NCBI RefSeq assembly: GCF_004210375.1
Contig: NC_134825.1
Span: 7,254,001-7,318,000 of the forward strand
Reading direction: 5' to 3'
From: Tachypleus tridentatus
Taxonomy: Eukaryota > Arthropoda > Merostomata > Xiphosura > Limulidae
Length of the DNA: 64,000 nt
Shown here: positions 1 through 12,437 of the stretch, piece by piece
Layout of the letters: each line of letters starts with the position of its first letter
How positions within the stretch are numbered: position 1 is the stretch's first letter
Made by a program: the position numbers and the translations under genes
The notes under the pieces: model-generated
Seen by the model: the letters and a program-made list of their open reading frames with translations, nothing else
What the model was told of the DNA's origin: nothing
The model's database searches: none

Positions 1-1798
1 AAAAGTCAATTTTAATGTTAAATATTTGTATCATAAGAAATATTTAAAGGCTTCTATTTAAACTTTGTAAGCTTCATTCCAAATATATTTTAAGAAAATG
101 TATATAAAATATTATTTCATTATGCATATAAAATATGTAGTAAATATGAAATCTTATCTTACATAAAGAAATGTAATAGCATTAAGGAATTATGTAAAAA
201 AGGCCTTCCAATTGTTATTTTTATATTTAATCTACATAATACTTCATAATTACATAAATAAGACTAGTTTTAGTTCACCATGTACAATCAAAGTGCCAAA
301 ATATCTTGCCATAAGCCTACCATAAGTAATTGGTTGAAAAGCGTTATTTGAAGGGTGTATCTTCAGGTATAGATGAGATGTTGTTGTTTAAACCTAATTG
401 TTATCAACAGTTCGTCTTTAGGTTTAAGAACCAGATATCAACCTTAAAATAATTTTATGTAGTTAATAAATGTCCTTGTTGTTATCTGATCTAAGATCCT
501 CCAATAAATCAAGTGCAGTTGAACATTTCCTGAGAGAATGTGATATTTTTGTAACATTCAGATGGTGTGAAATTTGACACCTACCAGTAATGAACATATT
601 CTATGAATAAATGATGGGAAAATTAGTAAAAGTAAATTTATTTCTGTAAAAATATAATTGTTTTATTGTTTTTTGCTTCTGGTAAAACTGTATTGGTTCT
701 GCCCAAAGAAAACTGTTAACATTTTTGGTGGAGTATGCATGTTTGAGGTCTGTGAATGGATCAGTTATATTGGAACATTCCTCTAGTGATTGTGATGTAG
801 TTGTTCACTCAGACTACTTTAAGGTGTTAATGAGTGCCAGTGATGGACACAGCGTCTGTTTAAGAGGACTTTCTCGTGTATAAACTAAAGCCAATAATTG
901 ACCAAGTAAATTCTTGTTTCATGTGAAATGTTTAGTAAACTTCCTAACAGAAAAAACAAAATCTTGAAGAATTATCTAAAGTTAAAAAATGCTTTATAGA
1001 TACACTTGTCTTGTAAATTAATGCAACATGAAAAAATATAAGAACTGAGAAGTTAATGTGAAAAACGTTTTCCAATCACAAAACATACTTAGACATGAGC
1101 ATTGATAACATGTAGTAATAGGTAATATTTTAAGATTAATGATACCTATTATTAGATAATTATTTTAATAGTTATTTGGAAATAGAGAAAAACTAATTTC
1201 AATGTAGTATGGTGAGACATGATTTTTACATACTGATTCATTTAATTAGTGGGTACAAATGTACTAGCTATACTTTGTATGTTATTATGTCTTTATGGCA
1301 ACAAATGCATTAATATACTATATATTGCTACTTTTGCACTTTGAAAGTAGCAGTATATAGTATATGAATGCATTTAATTAGTGGATACAAATGTAGTAGC
1401 TATACTTTGTATGTTATTATGTCTTTATGGCAACAAATGCATTCATATACTATATATTGCTACTTTCAAAATGCAAAGTTAACTTTCCCTCTTTATTATA
1501 AATTCTAAAGTCATGTCAAAAATATGTGGTATATACATATCAGACTAAAAATGATTTGTAAGATAATAAAGCTAATTCTGTGTAACTTGATAATGCCACA
1601 GATAATTATGCAAGAACATCATCTAGAGTTACTAATATGCACTGATTGTTCAACGATGATATCCTGTCTGTTAAAGATATATTCTTTATATATATATATA
1701 TATTCAGTATTTGAAACAAACTAACTTCACAAGTATTTTATAATTATTTTCAAGATAATTGGTATTGTTTAACATTTTATATCCTTTTTTGTTTTTAG
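1..1798 (+). other. TRPC gene intron (partial), no exon seen
   Basis: AT-rich intron sequence ending at a pyrimidine-rich acceptor (AG at 1797-1798). I find no reading frame resembling a protein. The one structured stretch, at 1239-1466, is listed separately. The upstream ankyrin-repeat exons expected for a TRPC gene are not in this interval and should lie left of the window. Confidence 0.6.
1239..1466. repeat. Duplicated 96-bp block with an inverted-repeat junction
   Basis: Two near-identical copies, 1239-1334 and 1371-1466, lie 132 bp apart. Between them the end of the first copy (1304-1334) is followed by its inverted complement (1344-1374), so the locus can form a 31-bp hairpin with a 9-base loop. 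It may be a small MITE or a replication-slippage product. It lies about 330 bp upstream of the first TRPC exon in the window. Confidence 0.75.
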
Positions 1799-2589
1799 TT
1801 TGTGACACATTCATATTGTCAGCAAGTAATATGCTCTGTTTGGGTTGGAGAGCTATCAGACTGGTGGAGTTGGTCAACCAAAAGAAGAACCATGCACATT
1901 CTTATGCATGCCTTAATGGCCCCATTTCTTGTTCTGTTTTATGTGTTACTTCCATCCAAAACTTTGAAAAAGCCTCTAAAGGTACCATTGAATCGATTCA
2001 TTTACTCTGTTGTGTTTTATGTTTACTTCCTTATGTTTTTGATTGCTTCGCTCTACAATGAAAAACATGATCTTCTTCATCCAGTGAGATGGTCAGAAGT
2101 GGCTGTGGGCTTTTGTGTTATAGGACATGCACTAGAGCTAGTTTGTAGCATGTACCATCAGAAACCAAAAGTGTTTTTTAGATCTTTCTGGGCAATCTAT
2201 GACGTGATCACATTTAGTTTTTTTCTCATTGCTGAATCATTGTGGTTTGGATTATACATAATGTCTAAGGTGGACAAAACATCTGTGTACTTAACTCGTG
2301 AACAGTGGAGCCCATTCCATTGTTTCTTAATCGCAGAGGGTCTTTATGCACTAGGAACTCTGTTTGCTTTCTGTAGGATTTTATTTTGGTACGAAGCTCA
2401 TACAAAACTTGGACCTTTGGGAGTTTCTCTCCGATACATGATATATGATGTTTTAAAATTCTTGCTGATAGTTCTTGTCATTCTGTTTTCCTTTGTTATT
2501 GCTATAAACTCCATATACAGGAACTACAAAGGACACATCTTATATTTAGAAGATGGTCAGGAGAAACATCAGCCTAAATCATTTAGCAC
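1799..2589 (+). CDS. TRPC-type channel, exon encoding pre-S1 to S5
   Basis: This large internal exon encodes most of the membrane domain of a TRPC (canonical transient receptor potential) cation channel. The acceptor AG is at 1797-1798 and the donor gtaagt begins at 2590, so an apparent start codon inside it is not real. The 263 residues begin with the pre-membrane motif HSYCQQVICSVW, typical just before TRPC membrane segments. Hydrophobic segments fall at about residues 32-50 (pre-S1), 66-84 (S1), 98-117 (S2), 130-153 (S3), 174-196 (S4) and 216-238 (S5), with the TRPC-type linker GPLGVSLRYM between S4 and S5. The exon ends with two bases of a split codon that the 9786 exon completes. The sequence is divergent, so I do not assign it to Drosophila trp, trpl or trp-gamma, nor to a vertebrate TRPC number. 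The N-terminal ankyrin repeats are outside the window. Confidence 0.93.
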
Positions 2590-4384
2590 GTAAGTTTTTT
2601 GCATATAAAGTGGATTTAAACAGTTAAAGAATGGACATGTTCTAAGTAAACTGTAAAATTGTTTTTATTGAAAAATATTTATATTTTAAAACACTGACCA
2701 AAAAGTTATCTCATAGTTCTTAAATGTTTCTTTGTTAATTAGTAATATGTTTTCGTCATATGAAATATATTTTTAGATTTGTATACAATTCATTACTATG
2801 TGGGAAGTTATAAAAGTAAACTCTACCTGAAATAAATACTTTTTATAAAATAAAACTAGATTCAATGAACATTATACCCATTGACCCCAACTTAATAAAA
2901 CATCTGTAATGTTTTAAAGTGACAATCAAGATGAAAAACCAGGACAGCCAAAATTTTGTCCCAACTTTGAAAATGTTTGTTATAAATTTGAAACCGTTTA
3001 ATTTCCATTTAATGTACCTTACATTTATTGAACTGTTTCACACTCTTTCCAAATATATTAAAAAATGACATTGATTTTTAAATAATTTTATCCACTTTTT
3101 GGTGATAAACCCACATTTGCCAACATCTATAGGTCTACTATAGTACTTCTAACTTAAAAAACCTGCTCAGACCTGAGTTTCTCACCACACACGGATGCAG
3201 AGTAAGTATTACAGTAATGATCAAGACAATTAGACCTATTATTCTCATGATTCAGTGTGACTGACGGTTTAATGTCTTTATCATAAAACTGAGATTTTTT
3301 CATACCAGAACGTTTCTCAGGACACTGAGACAAAACAAGACTGTTCCAGCAATCTTGGATATCTTTTCACACTATTAAAATTGTAATTATATGCTGTTTA
3401 AATATATGCTGGATTTTATTCCTCATTAGATGAATTTGTTATTCACTTTTTTCCTACATTTCCTCTCTCTCCTTTCCCCATTTCGTTTTCTCCTCCTCAT
3501 GACTTGCCAGCATTCATCAGAGGTGGTTCAAGATTTGCTTTTGAAGCAGGCATATGAACCAGTTCTCCATTCTTTTTGGTTTTTTTATTCTGTTTTGGTC
3601 ACTGGTACCACATCGATAGGCTTTGATGGTTAATGCATTCAACAAGGAGTGGTTACACAAATACCTTTATGTGTATCCTCTCAACTGATTGCTTTATCGA
3701 ATGATTTCTCTTATCCACCACTCTTGTTGAGTTCTCTTGATTGCACCCTATTGGCCTGCACAAACTTGGTTTCCAGGTTACAACATCTCTTCCTATCACT
3801 ACATGTCCCTCTTCCACTTTTTCTCTCCCTTCTTTGTCAACCTTGATCCCAAATTCTACATCCTAATACCCCTATCCTGTGTCTTCACATCTGGCTTTTA
3901 GAAGTACATGGAAAATCTTCCGCTGTTAGTCTTGCAACAGAAGATTTCCTGCTGACAACTCTTCTGTGGTGAATATCTGACCTGGGTTTTTTGGCCCCCT
4001 CACATTTTGGATATTGTTTTAAGTTTTTCTAAACACTGTAGGATGTTCACTTCTCCTGTTCTTATCATGCTCACGTGTTCTTTTTAGTTTCAGTAACCTC
4101 AAAGGTGTCATGACCTTCCACACTGGGAATTAAATGTTCTTCTATATTCTAACTTTACCTCCATTTGAACCACTTTCATCATGCTCCTTGTTTCATCTGT
4201 CACCTAAAACATATTTCCTTAATCTCCTGGCCTATGAACATTGACATTGTGATGTGTTTGCCATTGACTTTCAAATACCCTTTATCACCCTAATCTTTTT
4301 CTTTATTCCAATTGTTCCTTTCTCCTTAAAGTTATGACACCATGGGAAATTGTTAATCAATTTCTTCTGTTTCCTCTCGGTGTG
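2590..4384 (+). other. TRPC intron, first part; pyrimidine-rich unclassified stretch
   Basis: Positions 2590-3430 are plain AT-rich intron. Positions 3430-4384 change to C/T-rich sequence with several short open frames and look like an old, decayed repeat. I could not assign it confidently to a family. Confidence 0.5.
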
Positions 4385-7300
4385 GATTCCTGTATGTGGT
4401 GAGGAGACCTCTCAGGGAAGGTTCTGTTCTTTTAGTTTACCTCCTCTGGGATCTAAACATCCACCCACGTGTTTGCCATGCATGGCAATCTATGAAAGGG
4501 AGGAGAGGATCCTGGTGGTTGAGGGGTCCAACCTTAACATACCACCTTGGCCTTGAATTCCTGTAGACGGGGCAGCCTTGGGGTGGCCCCTCTTGGGTCA
4601 TTCGGCTGATCCACTTGGGCTAGGATCAGCCAAGTACCAGTGTTAGATCTTCTCACAGTTGTTGTGGAGATTGTATCTGATGCTGGTGTTTGGGTATGGT
4701 GCTTACAAAACCCTTGCATTGCTGCAGTGTCCTTCTTTGACATTGTGGTGTATCTCCTTGTAGGGATCCATTGTGGGTGGAGTCAGTGGGCACCGAAATT
4801 TGCTTTTTTATTATGGATCCTTCTGTAAAATATTTAAATAAAATAGTGAAAAAACAGTCAATAGGTAAATGACCACGTCTTGAAGACTCTGAATAGCAAT
4901 CTTCAACATTTGTAACACATGTACCTCATTTTCTTATATTACATTCTCTTTCAGACAAACCTTTAGGGCAAATGTCTCCCCTTTTCGTTCAGAAAGGACA
5001 AGATGGACTTGCTGGCTCTCCAAAGTCAATAAAGAAGTTTCAATCTGGTGGCATTTTGGTTGAAACATCCACATCTCAACACAGTGAACTCCTCTTGCAT
5101 TCAAAACCAATTGGGGATATACCAATTGAGATTACACCTCATACTACTTTGAATTCATCACAAGGAGTTATTGTTGAGAAAGATCTGACGAACATTCTCA
5201 AGTCAGAAATTCTCACTGGTTTCTCCACCCAAGAAGTTTCTGCAGTGAGGCATGTCTCCACTCACAAAGATGGAATTATGATGCAGATCAATGACCTCAT
5301 TCTGACATTTACAACACCACGTCCACCTGCCACCATCAAGGCAGGTTATCTTAATTGCAGGGTACGACCATACATTCCAAACCTTTTCTGATGTTTCCAG
5401 TGTCAGCAAATCGGTCACTCAAACACATCATGTTGTGGTTCCTTGATGTGTGCTTGTTGTAGTGGCAAGGACCATGATGCCTATGAATGTGAAACGGACC
5501 CTCATTGTGTCAATTGCAATGGCTCTCACCCATCTTACTTTCATTCTTGCTCTAAATGGATGGAAGTAAAAGAGGTGCAGCATTTGAAATAATTTATAAC
5601 ATTTCTTATCCTGAGATAAGCTGGATCAAGCAAACTGGCCTTCTTTCACTGCTCTAGCAGAACTTGATACTGCCATCGTCTGTAAGCCATCAGTAGATGA
5701 TTATGTGTCAGCAGTAACTGACTGTTTTATACAAGTAGGTGCTTAATGTATTTCTAAAATGTCGACACGTCTTCCACGATATCCTTGTCTGTGGTGGAAT
5801 TCTGCCTGCCCCATGGCATGGAAGGCTCAAAAACGGGCCTGAGATACTTTCTGTAGATATCCTACACTCTCAAACCACATCACTTTGCAGCAGGCCCATG
5901 CACATGCTTGGTGGATAAGATGTCAAAGCCAGAAGGAATCTTGGATTAAGTTTACAACCAGCATATCTTCTACAACCAGTTCCAAAGTAATATGGGACAA
6001 GATTTGAAAGGTCAGTGGGCAAAATAATTTTTTCCTCTCTCGATCTTGCTCTCTGATGGCCAGGAAGTAGCTAATACCCACAGCATCACCGATATTCTGG
6101 ATGAAAGCTTTTGCTGGGTATCTAGCACTTCTGCTTCTTTCTCCACCTTCTTAGCCATCAAGACTCGGGCAGAGCAATCATCTCTTTCCTTTTGAGCTGA
6201 TTGTCTCTATGACTATAATCGTCTTTTTTACACTGGTGGAACTCAAACTGGCCCTTCATTGGTCTGGCAGTACATCTGTCAGACCTGATGTTATACCCTA
6301 TGAAATGCTGCACCATCTATCCTCTGCTTCTCTTACTATTCTTCTGACTGTTTTTGACTGGATCTGGCAGGAGAAGGTTTTACTTGATGCCTGGTGCCAG
6401 GCTTATTCTCCTACCTATCTCTAAGCCTGGAAAGGATCCCAAGATTCCTTCAAACTACCATCCAATTGATTTAACAAGCTGTCTCTGTATGACCTTAGAG
6501 AGGATGGTTAATGCTTGTCTTGTTTGGTTCCTCAAATCAAACAACCTCCATCGCCTACCCAGTGTGGGTCCATCGACAGGCCTCCATCGTGGACAACCTG
6601 ATTTGACTTCAAACGTTAATCAGAGAAGCCTTTATCAAATGATAACATCTTGTATCATTTTTTGATATTGAGAAGGCTTATGATACAACATGGAGGTATG
6701 GCATTTTGCAAGACCTCCGTATATATGGGTTACGTGGCCATTTGCCCATTTTTTATTAAAACTTTTTTAATAAAAGTTCATGTGGGTTCGACACTTTTCC
6801 GTTCTTTTCTACAGGAACTTGGAGCCCCTCAGGGCTGTATTTTGAGTGTCACACTTTTCAGTATAAAGATTAATGCCATCACTGAACAACTCCCTCTCAC
6901 TGTTGCACACGGTCTCTATGTCAACGACTCTCACATCTCATGTCAGTCATTGAACATGAGGTATATTGAGTGGCAACTAAAGACTGTCCTTAATCATTTA
7001 CTGAAGTGGACCACAGCAAATGGCTCTAACTTCTCTCTCTCTACAATTGCTTGCATGCACTTTAGACACCAATGGGGTATTCACCCTGATCCTGAACTCT
7101 GTATTGGTGAAGTTGTGCTGCCTGTAGTCCATGAGATAAAGTTCTTGGGGCTTATCTTTGGCCATAAGCTGACCTTCATACCACACATCAAGTAGCTACA
7201 GGTCAAATGTACAAGAGCACTCTCTTCCTCCATTTGGAGAGCAGATCGATGTTTTATGCTAAAGATATATCGTGCTCTTATTTGATCAAAACTCAACTAT

Positions 7301-9155
7301 GGATTACTGGTCTATGGCTCTGCTAGAACCTTGCTCTTAAAGATGCTGGACCCCATTTATCATCAAGGACTATAGCCCTGCACTGGGGCTTTCTGCACTT
7401 CCCCAATTCAGAGCTTATGTATAGAGTCTCATGAACTTCCTTTGCACTTCTGCTATTTGCAACTGTCTTTACTATGTGCTTTAAAACTTCGTTCCTTACC
7501 AAAGCATCTCACCTGGGGTTGTGTTTTCCTTCCTCGGTGGACCATACTTTTTCAGAACAGATGATCTGCCATTGCTTCTTTTGGCCTTTGTATTCAGGTG
7601 CAGTTGGATGAATTGGGTCTGTCCTTGGATAACATTGCTGTATCCACTGGTCAGCCCATCCCAACATGGATTCTTACAGTCCCCAAATGAGACCTATTTT
7701 TAAGTCATCTGAGAAAAGCAGACACTCCCAATTGGAAATACTCTCTGTTATTTGCTAAACATCTTTCAAACCATCCTTCCATTCCTATTTATACAGGTGG
7801 TTTGAAATCAGTTGACTGTGTGGGTTGTGCCATGGTTTGTTGTGGTTTAGTGGTTGCATGCAGAATCCTCTCTACAGCTTTTGTGTTCATTGCTAAACTG
7901 TACACCATTTCTCTTGCCTTGGATCGCATAGAAGCCAAGCAGTATTCAAACTGCACTATTTATACTGACTCACTTAGTTCTCTACTGGTTCTGGAATCAC
8001 TTCACATCAGTTCACACCCTTTTCTCTTCGATATTCAAAACTGACTGGCCCATTTTTTCTTTAACATCTACTTCTATCCAGTTTTTCTGGATACTGGGCC
8101 ACGTTGGTATTTGCAGGAATGAGCTCACTGATCTCCCAGCTAAATCTATCTGCTCTGGCACTATCACCACTGTGCCTGTTTCATACATGGACTAAGGTCC
8201 TGTATTCAAAGCTCAGCTCTGTGGAGTGAAAACAAGCTTTTCCAAATAAAATTCTTTATTGGACTTTGGCTGTCTTGCTTCTGTAAGGATCAGCAAGAGG
8301 AAGTTATTCTAACTAGACTATGTCTTGGCAGTTTTTAACTCATCGTTGTCTTTTATCTGGGACTGATGCACCAATGTGTTGTCTGTGTAACAGTCAGGTC
8401 ACAAGAAGCCACATTTTACTGTCTTGCTGTTTTTATGACTCTTAAACATGTTCTGTCCCAAGGTTTGTCCATAATGTTAGACAGTGTTATTGGTTATGGT
8501 GACACTATCCACCTTGGAAATGTTTTTAATTTTTGTAAAGGCCATTAATCTTTTTAATGCCATTTAAGTTTTTAATTTATACATTAGACCTTTATTAATG
8601 TGATTCCCTTTTAAAAATCATAGTTCATCTTGTTCGATTTGAAATTAGAAAATGGCCGTAATATCAAATAACTTGAAACCAGGACTGGAAAGGCCAACTT
8701 CAGGTGACTAACACTGCTGTTTGAACTACCTGTTAGTCATCCTAGTGAGTTATTATTAAAATTTTACTGCAAGTCTTTTAAAACTTTTATTACTTTACTT
8801 TTTGAAAATGGTCATATCGTCAAATAACTCAGAACCAGGACAGGAAAGGCCAACTTCAGGTTACTGACGGTGGTTTTTGTACTTACCTGTTAGTCTTCCT
8901 GGTGAGTTATGATAATTACAGTTATGCTACAGAAAGTCCTTTACAACTTGTGTTACTGTAGTTTTTCTCTTAACGTTGTAGACTAGATGTAAACATTGGT
9001 TTTATGCTACTTATGTTTCTTTTTTTAACTTTGTTTTGTTTTACCGTAACTTCCTTTTATGAATTTTACTAAATATAATTTCAACTTTTTACTGGATGTT
9101 TGGGGCAGATAGCCTAGGTGCTTTGTGCCATAAAACACCAAATCAACCAAATTTC
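4385..9155 (+). mobile_element. I/Jockey-type non-LTR retrotransposon, copy 1, lacking endonuclease
   Basis: Degenerate LINE in the same orientation as the host gene. In order: a 5' region (about 4385-4960) shared with the inverted copy at 37.8-42.4 kb; a gag-like ORF1 (about 4965-5590) with CCHC-type zinc knuckles near 5400-5570; a pre-RT linker from about 5630; reverse transcriptase (about 6200-7200, with SKPGKDPKIPSNYHPIDLTS and the PQGCILSVTLFSIKIN region); and an RNase H-like region (about 7790-8160, with IYTDSLSSLLVLESLHIS). The 3' UTR holds a direct duplication (about 8648 and 8804, period about 156 bp). The element ends in an accaaatcaacc tail near 9150. Frameshifts and stops break every domain. 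The APE endonuclease present in copy 2 is missing here: gag runs straight into the pre-RT linker near 5620. An RNase H after the RT favours the I-like side of the I/Jockey group. Confidence 0.85.
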
Positions 9156-9785
9156 TATGTCCCATTTTTAATCTAGACTGGATCTGGATTGGCTTCTGTG
9201 TCTGATCTTGGCCCTTCATTGCCATATAGTACATACTGCTAATTTTCAGGATACGTGAAACAGACTTTGTTTTCAGGCAAAATCCTCACTTCATGGTCTT
9301 TCACCTTCTATCCATACAAGTTGGGTCTGCTTTTTGGTTCTTTTGCCCTATTTCCTGCCTTCTTCCTCCCATATTTTGTTCCATGTTTCCTCCCATCAGA
9401 TTCAACATCTCACTTTTTCCTTTACTTCTTGTCTTTATCATCTGTTGGAGGAGATACTACAATCTGGTATGGAGACTAGTTCCAGTATGGTTACTGTCAA
9501 AATCTAACTTTATATCTCAGTATGTGCAACATAATATTCCAAGCTTTACAACTTTGCTGACATAATTTTACAAGTTGTTCCAATGTAAAGGTATTTTTTA
9601 ATAATATTTGTATGCCTATATATTCATCTTTAGAGTAATGGAACATGGAAATGAAAATTCAAGTTCTTTATTGGGTAATGTGTAATAGAACAGATAGTGA
9701 TGGTAGTAAGGATAAAAGTGTGTAAAACTAAGCTATATTCTGGTAAATTAACACTAGAGATTTAATCACTTTATTTATTTTCTAG
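9156..9785 (+). other. TRPC intron, last part before the pore exon
   Basis: Intron sequence with no recognisable element. It ends at the acceptor tctag (9781-9785). Confidence 0.5.
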
Positions 9786-10008
9786 AATACAAAAAACCTT
9801 CAAAACATTGTTCTGGGCAATTTTTGGCACCGAAGAATCTGTAGCTGCAGATATAGTTGTTTCAGGAAATCAGACAAACATGGGTGCAGATCATGAATTC
9901 ACTGAAGCTGTTGGCTATTTTTTATGGGGATTCTACCATATTACCATTGTCATTATTTTGCTAAACATGCTAATAGCCATGATGACTGGGAGTTATAAGA
10001 GAGTGCAG
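9786..10008 (+). CDS. TRPC-type channel, pore and S6 exon
   Basis: Acceptor AG at 9784-9785, donor gtaagg from 10009. The first base completes the codon split at 2589, giving a continuous ...KSFST-IQKTFKTLFWAIFG.... This exon encodes the pore helix and selectivity region, with the TRPC signature LFW, then a linker with a potential N-glycosylation site (NQT). S6 follows, ending in LLNMLIAMMTGSYKRVQ, the conserved lower gate and start of the cytoplasmic C-terminus. It encodes 74 complete codons after the split one and ends in phase 0. A small degenerate repeat (attacaaatattgaaac-like, near 10014, 10139 and 10224) starts immediately inside the donor. Confidence 0.95.
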
Positions 10009-10244
10009 GTAAGGTATTACAAATATTGAAACAAATTATGTCTTTATTACAGCACTTGGTTTATTTCAATGATATCATCTTATGGTTACTCTGTTTAACA
10101 TCTGTAATAGCTAGAAGCTAAACTTATATGTGGAGGTATGAAATTACAAATACTGAAACACTTTACTGTTGTTATACTTAAGATAAATATATCTATGATG
10201 ACTAGAAGCTTGATTTAGACATAAGAAATTACAAATATTGAAAC

Positions 10245-11990
10245 AGATTACTGTTGTTATATTTAACATGATAGAGAAAAATGTTTTCAAGCATAAGACC
10301 GAGTAGGGAACCCATAGCAATGCCACCTATCTGCTCACATAGAGTACTGTTAAAGAGGAGGATAATCTTTAGTCAGGAGTTCAAATGAAATCAGATTCAG
10401 AAATTCTCAATGATGTTATTAGTGAAGAAATTAGACAGCACAATATTAATGGTTTTGTCCATCAGTAAAAAGAGAAGTAATATGATATTTAGCCATCACA
10501 TGGTTTGTAAGGTGAGAATAGCCATCACATGGTTTGTAAGGTGAGAATAGCCATCACATGGTTTGTAAGGTGAGAATAGCCATCACATGGTTTATAAAGT
10601 GAGAATAGCCATCACATGGTTTGTAAGGTGAGAATAGCCATCACATGGTTTGTAAGGTGAGAATAGCCATCACATGGTTTGTAAGGTGAGAATAGCCATC
10701 ACATGGTTTATAAAGTGAGAATAGCCATCACATGGTTTGTAAGGTGAGAATAGCCATCACATGATTTGTAAGGTGAGAATAGCCATCACATGGTTTGTAA
10801 GGTGAGAATAGCCATAACATGGTTTGTAAGGTGAGAATAGCCATCACATGGTTTGTAAGGTGAGAAAGTTGCTGATTTTCCTGGGAAAAATTGGAAGGAG
10901 TCAGGTGTTGTAAATTTCTTCTTAGTAAAAAGTTACAAGGGTACAAGGAATTTAGCTGCATTATAAAGTTAGGAAATATAGGGGGATGTCTGGTTTGTGA
11001 ACTTTTAGTGGACCATATAACATTCCAGATTAGGAGCCTGTGGTATATATATTGTTTAAAACACAATAAAAAAAATATTTCTTTCATTTAGGTTTGTCAA
11101 AATTCTCTTGGATTTCTTTTCAAGTTGTAAAGTATGGGTTAATTGTTCTTTATTTATACATTTGAACCTATTATTGTCATTAAGAATGTCATATATTTTC
11201 TTAACCTAGTCAGTTTTGTTGAAGATAACTCTGTTTTCTTCTTCTGGTCAGGCGGTGGTGATATTTTTATTTCTGGAGGGTTCTTTGATAACTGCCACTT
11301 TTTCAGATTTCAGATTTGAGGTTATTTTGCATGTGCTACAGAAGGTAGAGAGTACTAATTTTTTAAATCTTGATAATAAGTAGTTCTTGTGCTTGTTCAG
11401 AAGTATCCTTGGATAAAATAGGTAAAAAAATTATATTCTGATAGAATGATTCCCAGAGATAGGTAGTTAGTATAACTGAATTTTGAAAAGGGTACAGAGA
11501 AGTTCAGTCCTTTGGGTAGTGCAGTTTTCTGATGGTTGCTTAAAGCGATGTTGTTATATTTAAAAATGACTTGATCAGGGGAGATTTGCTGTGAGTTATG
11601 TTATTAGAAAATTTTCTTTGTTTAACATTCTGTATCAGTTTATGTCTGAAAATTTTCTTTTCATTACCTTGTTCAATGAGATTCCTAAGGTTGAAGTCCA
11701 GTCAGGATTTGAAGTTAGAGATTAATTCAGCTTAGTTGAGAGAAGATATCCAAGTTCTAAGTTCTTCATCAAGTAAGAACTTTTGACAAGTATGATATTG
11801 AGTTTTGAAGGTTTTTATTAGTGAGTTTGAACTCTGACTTGTAAGGATTGTGAAATGTATAATAAATGCTTCTTATTGTCATATTCATTCTTTATTTTAT
11901 CAGTAAACTACATTTTCTGATAAAGTGAGTCTAGTGTACTAGTATACTTCTATGATGATATGGAAAGGAACCTACAGCACTGTTGAGAAA
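10245..11990 (-). mobile_element. Penelope-like element remnant, antisense in a TRPC intron
   Basis: Read on the - strand from right to left, this stretch contains the landmarks of a Penelope-like reverse transcriptase in the correct order. First is a segment ending NNIALSNHQKTALPKGLNFS (about 11490-11560), resembling the conserved pre-RT block in which a shout of N..LS..E..LL.KGLNF is usual. Next come LKSEKVAVIKEPSRNKNIT and NKTD..KKIYDILND (about 11190-11330), then LYGPLKVHKPDIPLYF (about 10985-11035), the usual YGLPKVHK motif. Last is QIGGIAMGSLLGLMLENIF (about 10270-10340), equivalent to the palm motif with GxPMGSPLSP. Stops and frameshifts interrupt all parts. I see no GIY-YIG domain at its 3' side. 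A 13-copy minisatellite (10491-10866) splits the RT between the last two motifs. Confidence 0.75.
10491..10866. repeat. 29-bp minisatellite, about 13 copies
   Basis: Tandem units beginning agccatcacatggtttg, period 29 bp, nearly identical, with a few single-base variants (for example tttataaa in place of ttgtaagg). It sits inside the antisense Penelope-like element. Its high homogeneity suggests recent expansion or turnover. Confidence 0.95.
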
Positions 11991-12239
11991 TTGAACTGCA
12001 AAACAAAAATGATAACTCTTGACATCCAGTTTTTAACAGAAGCTTTAAATAACACGTAACATGCTGCTGTCTTAAAAGACTCTAGAAAGAATGTTTTTTA
12101 AACACGGTAATATATCATATTCCGTCACTCAACAAACCAAACTGTTTTCATGTGATTTAAAAGTAATGTTTACTTTATCATTGAATTTTATTAATATGAA
12201 CTTAAGAGTAAAATTTGTATAAACCACACTTTTCTGTAG

Positions 12240-12437
12240 AAAAACTCGGACACAGAATGGAAGTTTGCAAGATCTGCTCTGTGGTTGGGCTACTTTGAGT
12301 GTAGAAGTGCAGTCCCTTCACCTTTAAACTTAATTCCACATGCTCGGAATATAATGAATTTCTGTAGAAAACTCAGGGGCTGGTTTAGGAAGGAAAACTT
12401 TTTGAGCCAAAACGCAAAAGTCAGCATCTATAAAAAG
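12240..12437 (+). CDS. TRPC-type channel, TRP-box exon
   Basis: Acceptor tgtag ends at 12239 and the donor gtaagt starts at 12438. The exon is 198 bp (66 codons, phase 0 on both sides). It encodes the cytoplasmic TRP helix directly after S6, with EWKFARSALWLGYF as a clear version of the TRPC EWKFAR.KLW motif. A proline-containing stretch (VPSPLNLIPHARNIM) follows, as is usual in arthropod TRPC channels, then a basic segment (CRKLRGWFRKENF). The family role is coupling of gate opening to phospholipase C signalling. No break is visible. Confidence 0.93.

Noticed and set aside
1759..2061. 100-codon + strand open frame overlapping the TRPC exon
   Set aside because: Out-of-frame shadow of the S1-S5 exon; it crosses the splice acceptor and has no family features.
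3430..4384. Possible DIRS- or other retroelement remnant (weak peptides such as EVVQDLLLKQAYEPVL)
   Set aside because: Similarity is too short and scattered over shifting frames; I could not find ordered motifs.
10491..10866. CRISPR-like regular repeats
   Set aside because: Units are contiguous 29-bp tandem copies without unique spacers, in a eukaryotic intron. The same holds for the 41-, 48-, 61-, 65- and 77-bp arrays.
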